From: Heterobilharzia americana
Taxonomy: Eukaryota; Platyhelminthes; Trematoda; Strigeidida; Schistosomatidae
Reading direction: 5' to 3'
Length of the DNA stretch: 64,000 nucleotides
Assembly: GCA_944470555.2 (NCBI GenBank)
Contig: OX104134.1
Coordinates: 15,541,248 to 15,605,247, forward strand
In this document: one piece after another, positions 9,813 to 22,358 of the stretch
Position numbering within the stretch: the first letter of the stretch is position 1
How the letters are laid out: the number at the start of each line of letters is the position of its first letter
Notes under the pieces: generated by a model
What the model saw: the letters and a program-made list of their open reading frames with translations, nothing else
Told to the model about the DNA's origin: nothing
The model's database searches: none
Position numbers and translations under genes: made by a program

Positions 9813-12664
9813 ACATTAAAATCAGTAAAATCCCCATAAACCTTTAAATTTAATTGCTAAATACCATTTCATCATCCTATAAAGATTCTCAGAGTTATAT
9901 AAAGTTAAATATCAGATAACTGAGTTACCTCTTTCGATGTTAAATATTTCTAAAAATTTCGGCCATAGTGATGACACGGGAACAAATGTTTCTGTCTTCA
10001 CTTGTAATAGATGATAAATTTTGCAACCATTTTACTTACATCACAGTTGTTCTGCTAATAAAATCAAACATTCTGATCTAAAACTTTTCCACAACATACT
10101 GCTTGTGACACAGTACATAAATTAGTCAAAGTAGTACTTTTAAAAAGAAAGAATTTTCCATCAACTATCAGGAAAAAAGTTAGAAAAGAGACATTATGAG
10201 TAACTAAATGGATCACTTATAGCAGTGACTGGAAGATAACACTGCCATTCATGTATTAGGATTGATTTTTCAACATAGGCAAGTAAACGTCAACACTATT
10301 CATAATTTATTTTTCTTTAGCAGTAGGGCGATATGTTTTGGTCTGGACTTTTATGTAGTGTGAATCTTCATAATTACCACACATCGATGGCTTTCCGGAC
10401 CTATATAATGAAAATGAAATCAATGGCATTTCAAATAATAATCTAGGAAAGAGATGTAGAACTAAAGCGATAGACAAATGTTTCGTTTTAATCTGTCTGA
10501 CAAAAGATTTTCTGCTTATATTTCCAAAGTTAGATTTCCTTTCCTTAAATTCTACTGGGAGAATATAAATGTTGATCTATAGGGTTGAAAGTCAGTGTTT
10601 TCGATGCCTTTCATCTTGAAGAAACTCATGACATAGTCAGACAGTTTTTAGATGTCACTGATGATAATTTTGTCCTTGATTTTATCTTACCCTTATTCAT
10701 ACATCATACAGACGGAAAGGAAGTAGGATGAAGTGCAACATTGTACTGGTTCAAGCTGCAGCTTATCAAAGCAGCAGACTGATTTTCAAACATGTTGTTT
10801 TAAACCTAAAATCATTCCTCTGACAACTCTAACCCAGAAGTTTAGGTTTCCGGGCATAAAATGAGCCAATAATCAGAAATACCATGAATTAACCCTCTAT
10901 ATATTCTGACTACATGGAAGTTTTTAACTTAATTACTCCGGCATTGTGTCTGATCATGGGTTAACCGAACTGAAATATTTGGCTGGATCTAGCATCTTAC
11001 TAACAACATCATTTTCGCTGCTCCAGTGGTTAACTATCAGGTGGCTATTACATTTAGGGGATAAGTTATCACATACATTCAGATATTACGTCTGACAACT
11101 TTGTGTCCGATTTGCGGTAGAGGTGAAGAAAGCTAGAAAACACTAGACCAACAATTCGCATTCATTACTACAAGAGGTTAGATTCATAGATCTTGATTGA
11201 TGCATAAGTGATGAAACACAACAAGCTACCTTATTTGCCAAGTGATATCTGATGGCATATTAAGGTGCATATTTTCTTCAAAGACACAGTGCAACTGAAT
11301 ATTCTCCTTAAATTTCAAGAAACTTACTTACTGGCTATAATCTAACAAGAAGCATATTCGTGGCATTAATCTATACATTCTGGAAGTAATCACTTATGGA
11401 GGCAGTACTTTGGGTTTCATCTTCAGCACTCCTGAAGCTATGCAAGATTAATACTTATATAGAGACCGTTCCCATCTCCAGCTGATAGTCGTTATAGTAT
11501 GGTTGAAAAAAAGACTATGATACGTAACTGTTGTGTTTAACTGTGTAACTTGAATAATTAATGTGAATAAAACACCATTGAGGGGTTCATTAAACCAGAA
11601 CAGACAATGACTGTCTTTCGATGATTTTCGATAACGAGTGGGCTGTTTGGAGTTGGAAAATTTTAGTCATTGGATTCAAACCCGAGAGATACGTAGTTAG
11701 AGGCTCGCCATCAGATTTATTTGGCTTGAATTTTATGCTTTGGTGACGAGGACTGATGGAGAGTCTCAAATTTAGATGGAGAAGCTGTCCACAAGTGTTT
11801 GGATTCCAATGATCTCATAACGCATGTTAGTTCGGTGTCGGAACTGTCTTCAAATCGGTCAAACTTCCGACCACGCAAATATGCTACAACTTTAGCTAAG
11901 TAGTTTTCGATGCATCTTTTCATGTTTTAGACACTTATGAGGGATAGTAGCAACAAGTATGCGGATAAATCGAGAAAGATTAAACTGATAGTACAACAAC
12001 TTCAAGTGCAGGCGATTACATATAAGTCCAAAACTCCACCGTCCAAAATTATCATTTTGGATGGACAGTTGTGATTGCCCAGCTTGAATCCCTACAGTGC
12101 AGCTAGATAGTGTTACTTACTATTTATGTTAACACTGTACCAGTGTCCTTAACTAGGACAGAAGTTCAATCTCATTAACAAAAATAAGTGAAAGAATTTT
12201 TGAACAAGTTTCACCACAATATTTCAAAGAGAGTGAATGGTGGAATAGTAAAACTGCAGAGCTGAAAGTTTAAAATCTTCTTTTTGAGTATGGGAATTAA
12301 AGTCCAAAATGAAAAGAAGAGAATCCTTTAATTTGGATTAGTATTTCATCAAGAATAAGTTTGGTATCAGCTGGGTATAATAATCTTGACGCCATCTCTT
12401 TAAATAATTGTGTGAATTCATTGACTGTTAAGATCCACTGAATTCGAGAATAATTCTATTTACTAATCTACATCAGTTACAGTTTGAAAGTGCACTTGCA
12501 GAATATTTCATCATGGTCTGTGAATTCCCATATAATCATCATTTGTCCAGTTTAGTTTCTTGAACTCTTGACCTCAGAAATATCGCCTGTATTTACCATA
12601 TCAAGGTTTGCTTGATGTTGTTTGCATTATCCCATCGTGGACTAGAAAGAAATAGCATATGACT
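9813..12664. other. AT-rich DNA, nothing recognised
   Basis: No gene, RNA or shared repeat was identified. Frames are short, for example 68 codons on the minus strand at 11717-11923. Confidence 0.45.
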
Positions 12665-12911
12665 ACGTTCATCCTAATGTCGCCTGGTTAACTAGTTCAC
12701 TAGCTGCAAGTCGGTCCTAAGCCCGGATAAAGAAGGAAGGTTGGGCATACGGCCACCAACCCCAACCCGGAAAAACAATCCAATCACTAAACAAACTTCA
12801 AAGCACAAAGTAATTATAAAAAATAAAATTGAACTTATTCCTCACCGGAATCAGGAAGACGAAATGACGCCGGTTGGTGAAAGACTTCGGAAAGCTAATT
12901 GACCAATAGGT

Positions 12912-12940
12912 CTCCTCTCTCTCCCTCTCTCTCTCTCTCG
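12912..12940 (+). repeat. (CT)n run in RTE 5' region
   Basis: A CTCTCTCTCCCTCTCT-type run lies just before the endonuclease region of the RTE copy. Confidence 0.8.
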
Positions 12941-13250
12941 ATGAAAGTAAAAGTATGAATGAGAACATAGAATGTCCACACCAGGTTTGAAGCCGGTTGA
13001 CAAGGCTACCCAGATTGCAAAACAAATGACAAGATATGGACATAGAAGTGCTAGGCTGGGAATCTGCGAGGAATCTGCAGATGGGATGGAAGTCGACTAC
13101 ACATACTGTCAACTGCAGAGTCAATAATCTACCCCGATATTGTCACCCACACAACAATCACGAGCACACTGAGTTTTCGAGTGGCCATCATCATGTCCCC
13201 TTGAAGAGCATCGAAGGCTCTCTCTCTCTCGCATGCAGTGGCAACCAATC

Positions 13251-13282
13251 TCCTCCTCCTCCTCCTCCTCCTCCTCCTCCTC
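13251..13282 (+). repeat. (TCC)n trinucleotide repeat inside RTE endonuclease region
   Basis: About ten TCC units lie where related copies have ordinary coding sequence (serine codons in one frame), and they have expanded in this lineage. Confidence 0.85.
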
Positions 13283-13665
13283 AACAATCAGCATCATGAA
13301 AGCAAGATGGATGGATTCAAATCGAAAGGAAGGAAAGTCACAATCATGCAGTGTTACGACACACTACGCTAGGCACCTTCAAATAATGCAGATGAGGAGG
13401 AGAAGAAGGAGGAATTCTACAGATAACTGTAGTCAGTACTGGACAACACCCAACCTCACCCCACACCATGCCATCCCACCCGACATGGCCACACCGAGAC
13501 TCATTCTAATGGGTGGGTGGGATAACATGAATACCAGCCAAACTGGGAGCAGACAACACAGGAAGAGAACCAACCATGCGTCGACAGGCACTCGGTGAAA
13601 TGATCAGTGAGAATGGAGAAGTGACTGTTTGCAGACTTATGTGCATTCAACGATTTGGTGATTGG

Positions 13666-13735
13666 AGGCGAGGCGAGGCGAGGCGAGGCGAGGCGAGGCG
13701 AGGCGAGGCGAGGCGAGGCGAGGCGAGGCGAGGCA
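13666..13735 (+). repeat. (AGGCG)13 pentanucleotide array inside RTE endonuclease region
   Basis: Thirteen AGGCG units (13666-13730) are followed by AGGCA. The intact RTE has only GGAGGCAGTG at this site, and the sister copy at 52.02 kb has about four units. Because the unit is 5 bases, growth shifts the frame. Confidence 0.95.
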
Positions 13736-14122
13736 GTGTGTACAAACACTAGGATATTCACAAGGCAGTGAGCGACATGCAGTTGATTTCACCAGACACC
13801 AGGACACACTACACTGGAAATCAGATCGACTTGATCTGAATGTGAAGAGAGTGGAGATGGAGGGAGACGCGGCCAGTCTACTGGAGACAAGATGAGATGG
13901 AGAACGGGGTTGGTTGGAGTTGGAGGTGGAGATGGAGGTGGGGTGTGGGTGTGGGATGTGGTGTGGGTGATCAGATGTAGGTTGACACCACTCACTCACC
14001 ACTCACTATCTAGTGCACGGAACCTGCTTTCAAAATCAAGTTGAAGGTCTTCAATTCGAGCAAGTTGGTGATAGACGATCACAGTTGAAGCTGAACAACC
14101 AGCCAGAACAGAAAATGAACTG

Positions 14123-14344
14123 ATGGACGAAACTACACATGACATCTTCATGTCAATCAACCATCAGGAAAAGATGTTGGAGACATTGAGCAACATCCGT
14201 GAAGGATGGGGAGTGGAAGAACACTTGAACCGTTTGAAAGTTATGTGGAAGGAAACTTGCATAACCGTGTTAGTAAGGAAGAATAAGGTGGGAGACAAGG
14301 AATGGATCTCGATGGACACATGGAAGCTGATAGAGCAGAGATAG
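14123..14344 (+). pseudogene. RTE EN-RT linker fragment, 73 codons
   Basis: The frame includes WKETCITVLVRKNK and DKEWISMDTWKLIE, matching residues about 211-240 of the intact ORF at 2400-5045. The same stretch occurs at 51411-51632 on the minus strand with three residue differences, so the 13 kb and 51 kb copies are sisters. It sits in the internally deleted element at 12.68-14.91 kb and is not a working gene. Confidence 0.8.
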
Positions 14345-14921
14345 GAAGATGGTGAAGCAGAAGATGAACCAGTTCAGTGCAGTACATTGCTGTGCTGTGC
14401 AGTGCTGTGCAGTGCAGGGATGAACAACGAAAAGAGGAACTAAACACAACCTATAAACACTTCACTGGACAAAGAAGTGAGGAGGAGTACATGGAAAGCC
14501 AAAGTGACTTCTACGACACACTTGCAAGTGAAGCAGAACAAGCTGCAGGCTGCAAGGAACTCTGGCTTGTTGGGTGGCTGACTGGTAACGAACCAACCAA
14601 CAACCCATCCATCACCCAACAAATATGCCGAAGAGAGTGGATATGGATTGGATTGGGCATACACTGAGAAGACGATTTGGCCACATCACGCGTCAGGCCA
14701 GGCCATCGAATGCAACTCACATGGTAGACGAGGAGTTGGGCGTCAGAGGCGAGGATGATATGGAGGAGATGGTGTGAGTAATGAATGAAAGCTTCTGGGA
14801 AGTGGTGGAGCCATGTTTTGAAGATTGCAGAGAAGAGACTGCAATGGCGATGTGCTACTAAATCCCTATGTTCTACTACGAACTCAAGAGACAAATAATA
14901 AATAATAATAACGTGCATCCT

Positions 14922-17900
14922 GTATTTAACCGCTAGCAAGTTTCCATGAATAACATTAACATGGTTTACTGACTTTTATTTTTCACCTTACTATATCATG
15001 CTACTTAAACTTCAGTTCACTAAAATTGATAGCATCTTTACAGTGAAATTACCATAAGCACGCCTCAAATCACTAAGAATCTAGTCATTATTAATAAGAG
15101 AATAACATGAGTTTATGGTTTTTTTCGGAAATAATACTTCGAAGTTTGAGATCAGTGTTTGATGGCATAATTTTAAAATAAAATTCATCAGTCTACATCA
15201 GTTATTTAAGTTTCTTCATATGAATTATCTTCTGGACATGATCCCGGCTTCAAATGTCAATAAGACTGAAATAACTGCCTTTCTGTTGCTAGCAATTTAA
15301 CAGATTGATAAAGTTGTTCAGGTGATCCTACTGTTTGATAGTAAAGGCAAACTTGCCGCAAGTAAAAGTATCGGTATATGTGCATTCCGTCACAAATGAC
15401 ATGGAATAATCACTGAAAACATTCGTTATTGTAATGTCCTAGCAACCGATAAGTCAGCGAATTGTAATCATAGTGGAATCATAAACTTGTGAATTTATGA
15501 TAGTTGATTAGACTGTGTATTACACATTCTTAGTAAACCATATACATGGTCGGTTTTATGTGCAGATTTGATTGTTGCTTTGAACGCCACCATCATCAAC
15601 TTGAAAACTGACTTTTTAAAAGTTGACTCTGACCTTGTTGTCAGTACAACTCTTTCGTTCAGGGATTTCAGTTAGTCTATTAGCTTTTGTTGAGTGGATG
15701 TTTTACAGTTTCATATTTGGATTAAAACATGGCTGGGAACTAGCTTATCTTTTTAATTGTGCCACTTGATATTTCTGAAAAATATGCAAGTAGTTTCAGT
15801 GACTGTTGAACCATATAAATACATGCGAAATAATTTACAATCAGTTTATTGATTTACTATCTACCACGAAGAAAATAAATGTGTCATTGCAAATTATTCA
15901 CAAACAATCCAGAAATCTGAAATGGAATGTTTTTTGTTCCCAGGGATAAGACACAAGTCAAAAACTAATTGTAGCATGCAACATTTAAGGAGTTATCAAG
16001 TTATTTAGTTCTAGACTTAATTTTTGAAATCCTTACTGTTCTACTTGTAAGTAGCTAGGCAGTAATTCTCTTTTGAAATTGAGTGAAAAGCTAGGAAAAT
16101 GTTCGCCCATAAAAATCATTTGTAAAACATTCCATATATTTAACAATTCATACCTTTCACAAGCACTTTAATTCTAAAATCCAAGAATTGTTATTCTAAC
16201 TGGACAAAATAAAACATTGTAAAAGATTAATTATTAATTACTGTACCTTAGACACAAGTTCTTATGTGCATTATTAAGGAAGTTGACAGTTCCACTTTTC
16301 ACTTTCATAAGTATATTGGCGTCTTCATACTATCAGTCTTGCATTTCTAGCCTGCTGATGATATCAAGCTTAATAACAAACAAGAAATAGTATATTGTAT
16401 TGATAAAGTACTATCTTTCAGGTTATTTACATCTGATCAAGACATGAAATGGAACTGAACAACAGTCTTTTTCCCCTTTAATAATTTAAGGGACATTAAA
16501 GTGTGTCTCGTCTCAAATAATCTGGGGTGATAGACAGTTGGCTTCAAAACTCCAGCGTACGTCTATTAGTCCAACTGTCAACTCGTAAAATATAGGGAGT
16601 GCCGAATGCAATCTAGAGAATTAAATGTGCATAATAAGTAGATATTTCAATTCTTGACTGGAGTTTCAATGATTATGTTATATGAGACAGTTTAATTCTT
16701 CTGGACAGAAGTTTTAAAGTGGATCTCACTTTCAAGACTGTTGGTTTATCTTTGTTGATAAGTCTTATGTAGAATAAAAGTGCTGTGGTCTCATATTTTG
16801 TAGCGTTATGAAACATCCACTATCATGCCACATGTACTGTATCGCAGAGTACAACCAATAGACTTTTACTGTCGTCAGAGAGTAAAGGGAGACTAACTGA
16901 TTTAAAGGGTCAGCTTCGGTTCACATAAGTTTTTAATTACGTTCACTCTGTCCCACTCACGATACTGAAAAAAATTACTTCAGTATAGTTAGGTACCCGA
17001 AATCATCAGTGCTGTCAAATATGTCAAGGTAGACAGCCTGGAATAATACAAAAAATTAGCGTAGGAAGGCGGATATTAGGACCATACCATCAGCATTTAA
17101 GCCAGAAAAAATGTCATCATAATTCCGCTGAAGCCGTTCACTCAACTTAATGAAAATAAAACTACCGAAGGCTGAAATTATAGTCAGAAAGGAACTGAAC
17201 CCTAGAAAGAGATGATTCTTCTGCAATTCATGAACAAAAAGCTTAAAATATGCCGTTGACAAATAGTAAACAAGATGTCAGGCTTGAAAGTAGTAACAAG
17301 AAATATTAACTTTAGTAATGGTGATAATTAGCGAATATCTTTGTGTACAAAAGTCTGAATTGATGTGTGACTAAGTTACTATTCTACGTTTACAAGAGAG
17401 TCACTTCGTCTAAGGCATTCGAATTGCATACTTGCTATATGTCGACCAGTAAACTTCATAACATATATAATGATTGAAAATGTCAATTTAGGTTATAATA
17501 TATAGTAACGTGAAATGACAGCTGAGAACCTGCAGTACTAATAACGGTAATGAGTTATATTTTCCTGAAGTTACTATTTCCATAAGATCTCATACAAATG
17601 TAATATTTATTTTATTGAAAAAATTCAGAGATTTTTAGTCTGTTTTAAGTCATATCACTTTTTTATTTCTGTGCAGAGGGGCTACCGTTTCTGTTATGTC
17701 AACAGAAAGTTTCTGCAGTGGACTGTTTAGATTCAGCAGCTGAAGTCTGCTGACAATATCAACAAGTAAATGTCTTACTGGTACGACAATAAAGACTATT
17801 TAGTAATTTATTCTATACTTCTGTTTGTGTTAAAACTTAGGAATAGTGTTCTTCATTCTCATTTTTATACTGTCTCATATTTATTACACTGTGATAAACT

Positions 17901-18889
17901 CTGTTTTATTTACCTAACCCTCAGTCTTAGAAATAATTGTGTTCAGTCTGTGTACTGAGTTCGCTGCTAATTTAAAATAAATACGAATACAGAACTGGCG
18001 TCATAGAATGATCATCCGTTGCAAACAGGTTTGAAGCAGAGTTCTAAGGTCAGTAAAGGAAGGATGACAACCTTGGAATGTTTGAATTCAAGTCCTTATA
18101 ACAAGGAACTTTCTAAGATGGTAACTACCTGTTTCCATATTCTACGCAAAATCGGTTTTATTATCAAATTTATTCATGATATAATGCATTATCTCATGAA
18201 ATCTCCATTTCTGTTTTACTTTTCCGGTATTTCGAGATTGTATTCGTCACAAATCACTATATTTTGGTTGTTTACTAAAAACTCAAATATTGGGTGGAAA
18301 AATCAGTGGCATATTAATATTGTATCTGATCAGTATTATGGCCGACTTTAGAAAGTATCTTCTTTATCAGATAACAGACACTGCATTCACTAGGGAACCA
18401 AAATTATGCCAGATTACTTTTCTAAAATGTTAGAAAAGGTAACATAGTCTTACCTTGCAACACAGCATTACATTAAGAAATATGACATTATTTCTGAACA
18501 GCTTTTTACAAGAACTACCTGGAGTTTAATAAGGTCAGCCTTGACGACCTTTTTCACCGATCAAACTACAACAAATAATCTACTGTTGCATCTTTATTGT
18601 CACTCCATTTTTGTGAAACCACCGCGTTAGTAATAGAGAGCTTCTGCGTAGACTTCTAGATGAAAGGAGTGTGAGTTATCTGATGAGCTTGTGAAATTTC
18701 GTCGTCGCAGATGTCTGGAATGTATCCTTAGTTACTGTCTACTGCAAAATGCTACGATTTGTAAAAGCTGATTAAATCCTTAAGAAGAAAACTAGTCATA
18801 CACACATTCAAGAACAGTTTTGAGTTGATTAGTGGGATTTCTGGCATCAATATGAGTATTGAAACAACAGTTGATACCCATCATATAAG
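14922..18889. other. AT-rich DNA, nothing recognised
   Basis: No repeat copy, tRNA-like box or convincing frame was found. The 68-codon minus frame at 17056-17262 is unremarkable. Confidence 0.45.
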
Positions 18890-19062
18890 AGGTGGTCATA
18901 ATGCCCTATGGCCTAGTGGATAACGCTTTGGCATTTCAAGCAATGGGTACTGGGTTCCAGTGTCAGTGGCGACGGTATCACTGAGTGAGGTGCAGGTACA
19001 TCCAGCTGAAGAGTCCCAAGTTGAACGAAACGTGAGTCCTGGATTCCACTGCTAGTCACCAA
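18890..19062 (+). mobile_element. hammerhead-bearing tRNA-derived SINE, copy b
   Basis: The head has the A-box-like TGGCCTAGTGG and a weaker B box. It is followed by GTGCAGGTACATCCAG, a hammerhead (entered separately) and the 3' motif CTGCTAGTCACC. It directly abuts a PLE RT fragment that begins near 19.1 kb. Confidence 0.85.
18996..19049 (+). ncRNA. hammerhead ribozyme, catalytic core intact
   Basis: The self-cleaving RNA motif can be laid out fully. Stem I is ATCCAG (19000-19005) with CTGGAT (19039-19044). The first core strand is CTGAAGA (from 19006). Stem II (19013-19026) is weak, with a C.A mismatch. The second strand is GAAA (19027-19030), and stem III has A-U and C-G pairs closed by a GTGA loop. 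The predicted cleavage is after C 19038. All core bases required by the hammerhead consensus are present; only the stem II weakness argues against activity. Confidence 0.8.
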
Positions 19063-19080
19063 GATGAATGTGTAAGTAAT

Positions 19081-19335
19081 GAATGTATGGTTTCGTTTAA
19101 TGTAGAATCGCTATTTACTAATGTACCACTTGAAAAGACTATTGATATCATATGCGTTTGTACATACAGAATAGACCCTCCGCTAAAATAATCAAAATAC
19201 TTTTTATTGTTACCCAAAAAATATGTGAAACTTCAATTCAACGACTCGTGTTGTAAACAAGTAAAAGGCGCAGCTACTAAAAGTCTCCCTGACCCCATAT
19301 TCCTAACTTATCTTGCGAAAACTCAACTAAAGACA
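19081..19335 (+). pseudogene. Penelope-like RT fragment (motif A region)
   Basis: Translation gives CMVSFNVESLFTNVPLEKTI, then LLLPKKYVKLQFNDS and QVKGAATKSLPDPIF. These match the PLE reverse transcriptase stretch normally reading SFDVVSLFTNVPL followed by a Q-x-x-G-x-A-M-G-S-P block. The motif A aspartate is replaced by asparagine (FNV), an in-frame stop falls after PPLK, and the G-S-P motif is degraded. It is an inactive remnant truncated at both ends, its left end at a SINE. Confidence 0.7.
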
Positions 19336-22300
19336 TGATAAGGTAAATAAAACTGTGTGAGATATGTTTGCGACAGTTTCGACATATGTGAGAGTAGAAA
19401 CCAAGCAATGAGTATTCCGAGTAATGAGGATAGTTGAGTCCTACTTAAACTCTTTCACAAGCCTAACAACTTTTGCCCTATTTCATATCAAAGAAGTTCG
19501 ATAGGGACATTGTTTGAAGGCCGACTAGAATATGTTTCGAGGGGTTGGTTAAAAATAAACCGGAAAACAATCAGAAACGTTTATCAGATAACAGATATCG
19601 GATAAAGCTGAATAACAAATATTTGAAGCCAAAAAACAAACATCACAACTAAGACCATTTTTCGTTAACTACTATTGAAGGAGATTATTTGAACTAACAG
19701 AACATTCACCGAATAAATAATTGCATCTGATTGACTTTTATCGCTGTAAAGTTGATATTTGTTGAAGAATACAGCCGTGGCTCATTGTTTCAAGCAGTTG
19801 ACCTCCAACTTACGGGCTATGGGCTCGAATCTGTCTCCTCCCATCGAGGTTTGGGTAGTTAAATGGTAGATACCACTAGCCTTCAAAATAGATGTGTCTT
19901 ATTGCTTACCACACGAATTTCCACATGGTTGCTAAGTGCATTTAGTGAGTAAATACTAGATGTTGAAACAAGAACAAAATCCTCAAGAAATTTGTTTCAG
20001 ACATGAAATCTGCTCTACTTAACTCAAATTGTATCTATCCATTTCCTTGCACCTGCAGGAGAAAGTAATTTAAAAGAATGGAAGCAGTTTTTGCAAAATA
20101 ATGTCTGAATATTTACCAAGGAATCTGTCACCGAAAAGTTGATATTTTCCTGCCGCTACAATGAGTAGAATTCTGGATACAGTTCATGATGTGAAACTGA
20201 ACACTTTTACAGAAGCTGCTGTCCATCATCTTAAACGTAATCTTTTTTTACTAAAGAGTTTCGTGAACTATCTATCACTTAACAGTTGATCTATCGCTTC
20301 ACTGTTGCTTGCCTTCAGTGTTATTTTACCCCATATCCCTTCATCTTATTGTTCTTCACATCTTTCATGAATATACGTCGTGTACTTAGCAAGTTCATTT
20401 TCAACATGATTTACTGAACTTCACTACAACTTACTTCTGAGTAGTAACATACCACTTACTGTTTTAACACTCAACTTGTTGTTCAACTATCGAATCTTAA
20501 TTGTTCAGTTCCTAAAAGTATCCACTGTGACTTTTAACCGTAATGATTATAAGTGTTATCTAGGCCATCATAATTACGTTCTACAAGTATTGTTTCTATC
20601 ATTAATTATCTATTAGTTTCGCCTAAAAAATTTATTATCAGCCAGCAATTTGTATGTCCTTCTTGTGGCCAACTGGTTTAGGGAATATATTCATCCATTC
20701 CGTTTCAGCATCAAACAAATGATGGGAAATGTTCAGTATTCTTCTAGCTATGAAGTTTGTTCCCCAATGTTGCATTACCAGGCTTGGCGACTTTATTGAC
20801 AATTACTTCGTAGAGAAAGAAAACATTTCTAAGTTGCATGAAGGTTTATGTAGAATGTTACTCTATGGTATCCTGTTGTGTATTTCTATTAAATCACATG
20901 TATCCAAATGTCAGACCTTGTCTCTACACTTATTATCCTGTGAGAGTCTGTGATTCTCGATTTGTTCAGGGTTTTATGTTTCGTGATTCTAATTTATCGT
21001 ATCTCAGAAATTCTATACAGGATTCTTAAGAAATCTGAGATTAAGGTGGCACTTGTAAACCTACGCATTCGAATCGGTATTCAGACTTCTGGTTATCTCA
21101 TCCCTCTTCAGATAAAGCAGATTTAGTGAAACGGTTAATTAAAAGACTGGGGAAGCAAACTCACGTCACTGAAAGCTTGAGTTTGAGACTTTACCACTAA
21201 GCCATTCACGTCAACAGTGATTCAATGCAGGACTGAAATTTGTACACAGATTGGTCAGAACTAGATAACTTAACTAGCTGTCTAGTTCATTGTATTCAAC
21301 ACTAAACGAAGCATTTTGATCAAGTTTCCTCATGATTGCAGATATACGTTGCTGATCAGTGACAGTTAATATGAAATTTATATCTAGAGCTTCCTATCCG
21401 TTGACTCCTAATATCTTACACCGAAATTAATGCAGTGCAGCCTAAGATCACTTAAATTGTCGACCACGTTGGAAACTTGTTTGATAGACGTCGATCAGCA
21501 CTAGGCACCAAGAACTAAACAGCTTTATCTCTTATTCAGTAGTTCGTGTTTCCGAAGTTCGTCTTTATAGATACGACAATGTATGTAGGATGGTGTGAGG
21601 GGTAAGAACTAACTAGAGAGGTCCCATCACTTAATTAGAAATCTCACCTCTGCTTAACTAAGTGTTAAACCAAATGTTATGTATGATGATTCATATGAGA
21701 CAGAATATGAAATAGCGACACCTCTTTATATATTTCGGAACTTCTAGAATATGCTTCATCGATCTAATAATTTGCAGTATATGGCAAAAATCACACTGTA
21801 AAATGTCATTCACTAAATTAATACAATAAGGGCGTGTTACTAGACAGTTTCATCGTTTGACCAGTTTCGATTTCACGCTCTAGTATTTCTGACTCCGTTT
21901 TCAATAGTATCAAATAACTCGTCACAGAAGTTGAAAATCTCTAAAATACCTTCTTTCTTGCTATGAAATATTAATTCTGGTATTCTGTTTATAACATATC
22001 TTGACTAGTTCGCGGTGGTTCGGATGAGATAACAGTCACAGTTTAAGTGATACTAGTGAGTAGTGTCATGTTTCTACTTTAGGGATCAATGCAGAGGCAG
22101 ACGGTTAAAGTTTTGCTACATCATTTACAGTTGAAAAAACATAACAGTTTCTTCAGTATTTTTTCAAGTTGTCGAGAGTGGAAGACGGATTTATTTCTTG
22201 GATGAAATAATCGAAAATAGGATCGAAGAAAAAGCGAAATTCCAGTCGAAGTAACCATTAAGCGAGTCTTATAATAATCAATTTCCTTATGAGTTAAGCA

Positions 22301-22358
22301 CTTTATAAATGAAGAGGAAAGTTAATCAGGTTTCAGTTTTTATTTGACGATATAGGTA
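19336..22358. other. AT-rich DNA with one tRNA-like SINE head
   Basis: Apart from the tRNA-like segment near 19.77-19.84 kb, nothing is recognised. A possible reverse-orientation A-box-like stretch near 21.18-21.21 kb is too weak to annotate. Confidence 0.4.
19770..19885 (+). mobile_element. tRNA-like head of a short retroposon
   Basis: CCGTGGCTCATTGTTT resembles a pol III A box, and GGGCTCGAATCTG about 40 bases later resembles a B box. This is the layout of tRNA-derived SINE heads. No hammerhead follows, and the family was not matched to another copy here. Confidence 0.4.

Larger units (their letters stand above)
12665..14921 (+). mobile_element. RTE copy with both ends but internal deletion of the RT core
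   Basis: The imperfect 11-bp direct repeats ACGTTCATCCT (12665-12675) and ACGTGCATCCT (14911-14921) bracket an insertion of about 12676-14910. The 5' part (CCCGGATAAAG...CCAACCCGGAAAAAC, 12720-12775) looks like an RTE 5' UTR. The endonuclease region starts near 12960 and is recognisable through frameshifts. At about 14548-14560 the sequence jumps from the AEQAAG region (residues about 290-295 of the intact protein) to the NKEL region (about 781), removing about 1.4 kb including the whole catalytic RT. The 3' end reaches the AAT-rich tail. It is non-autonomous and heavily microduplicated. Confidence 0.8.

Noticed and set aside
13501..14002. Repeated SPRLA / RRGEA proteins around 13.66-13.74 kb
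   Set aside because: These are frames through the AGGCG pentamer array in a non-coding RTE derivative.
18019..18351. 110-codon plus-strand frame as a gene
   Set aside because: It needs a non-ATG start, has no recognisable motif, and its length is expected by chance in AT-rich DNA.
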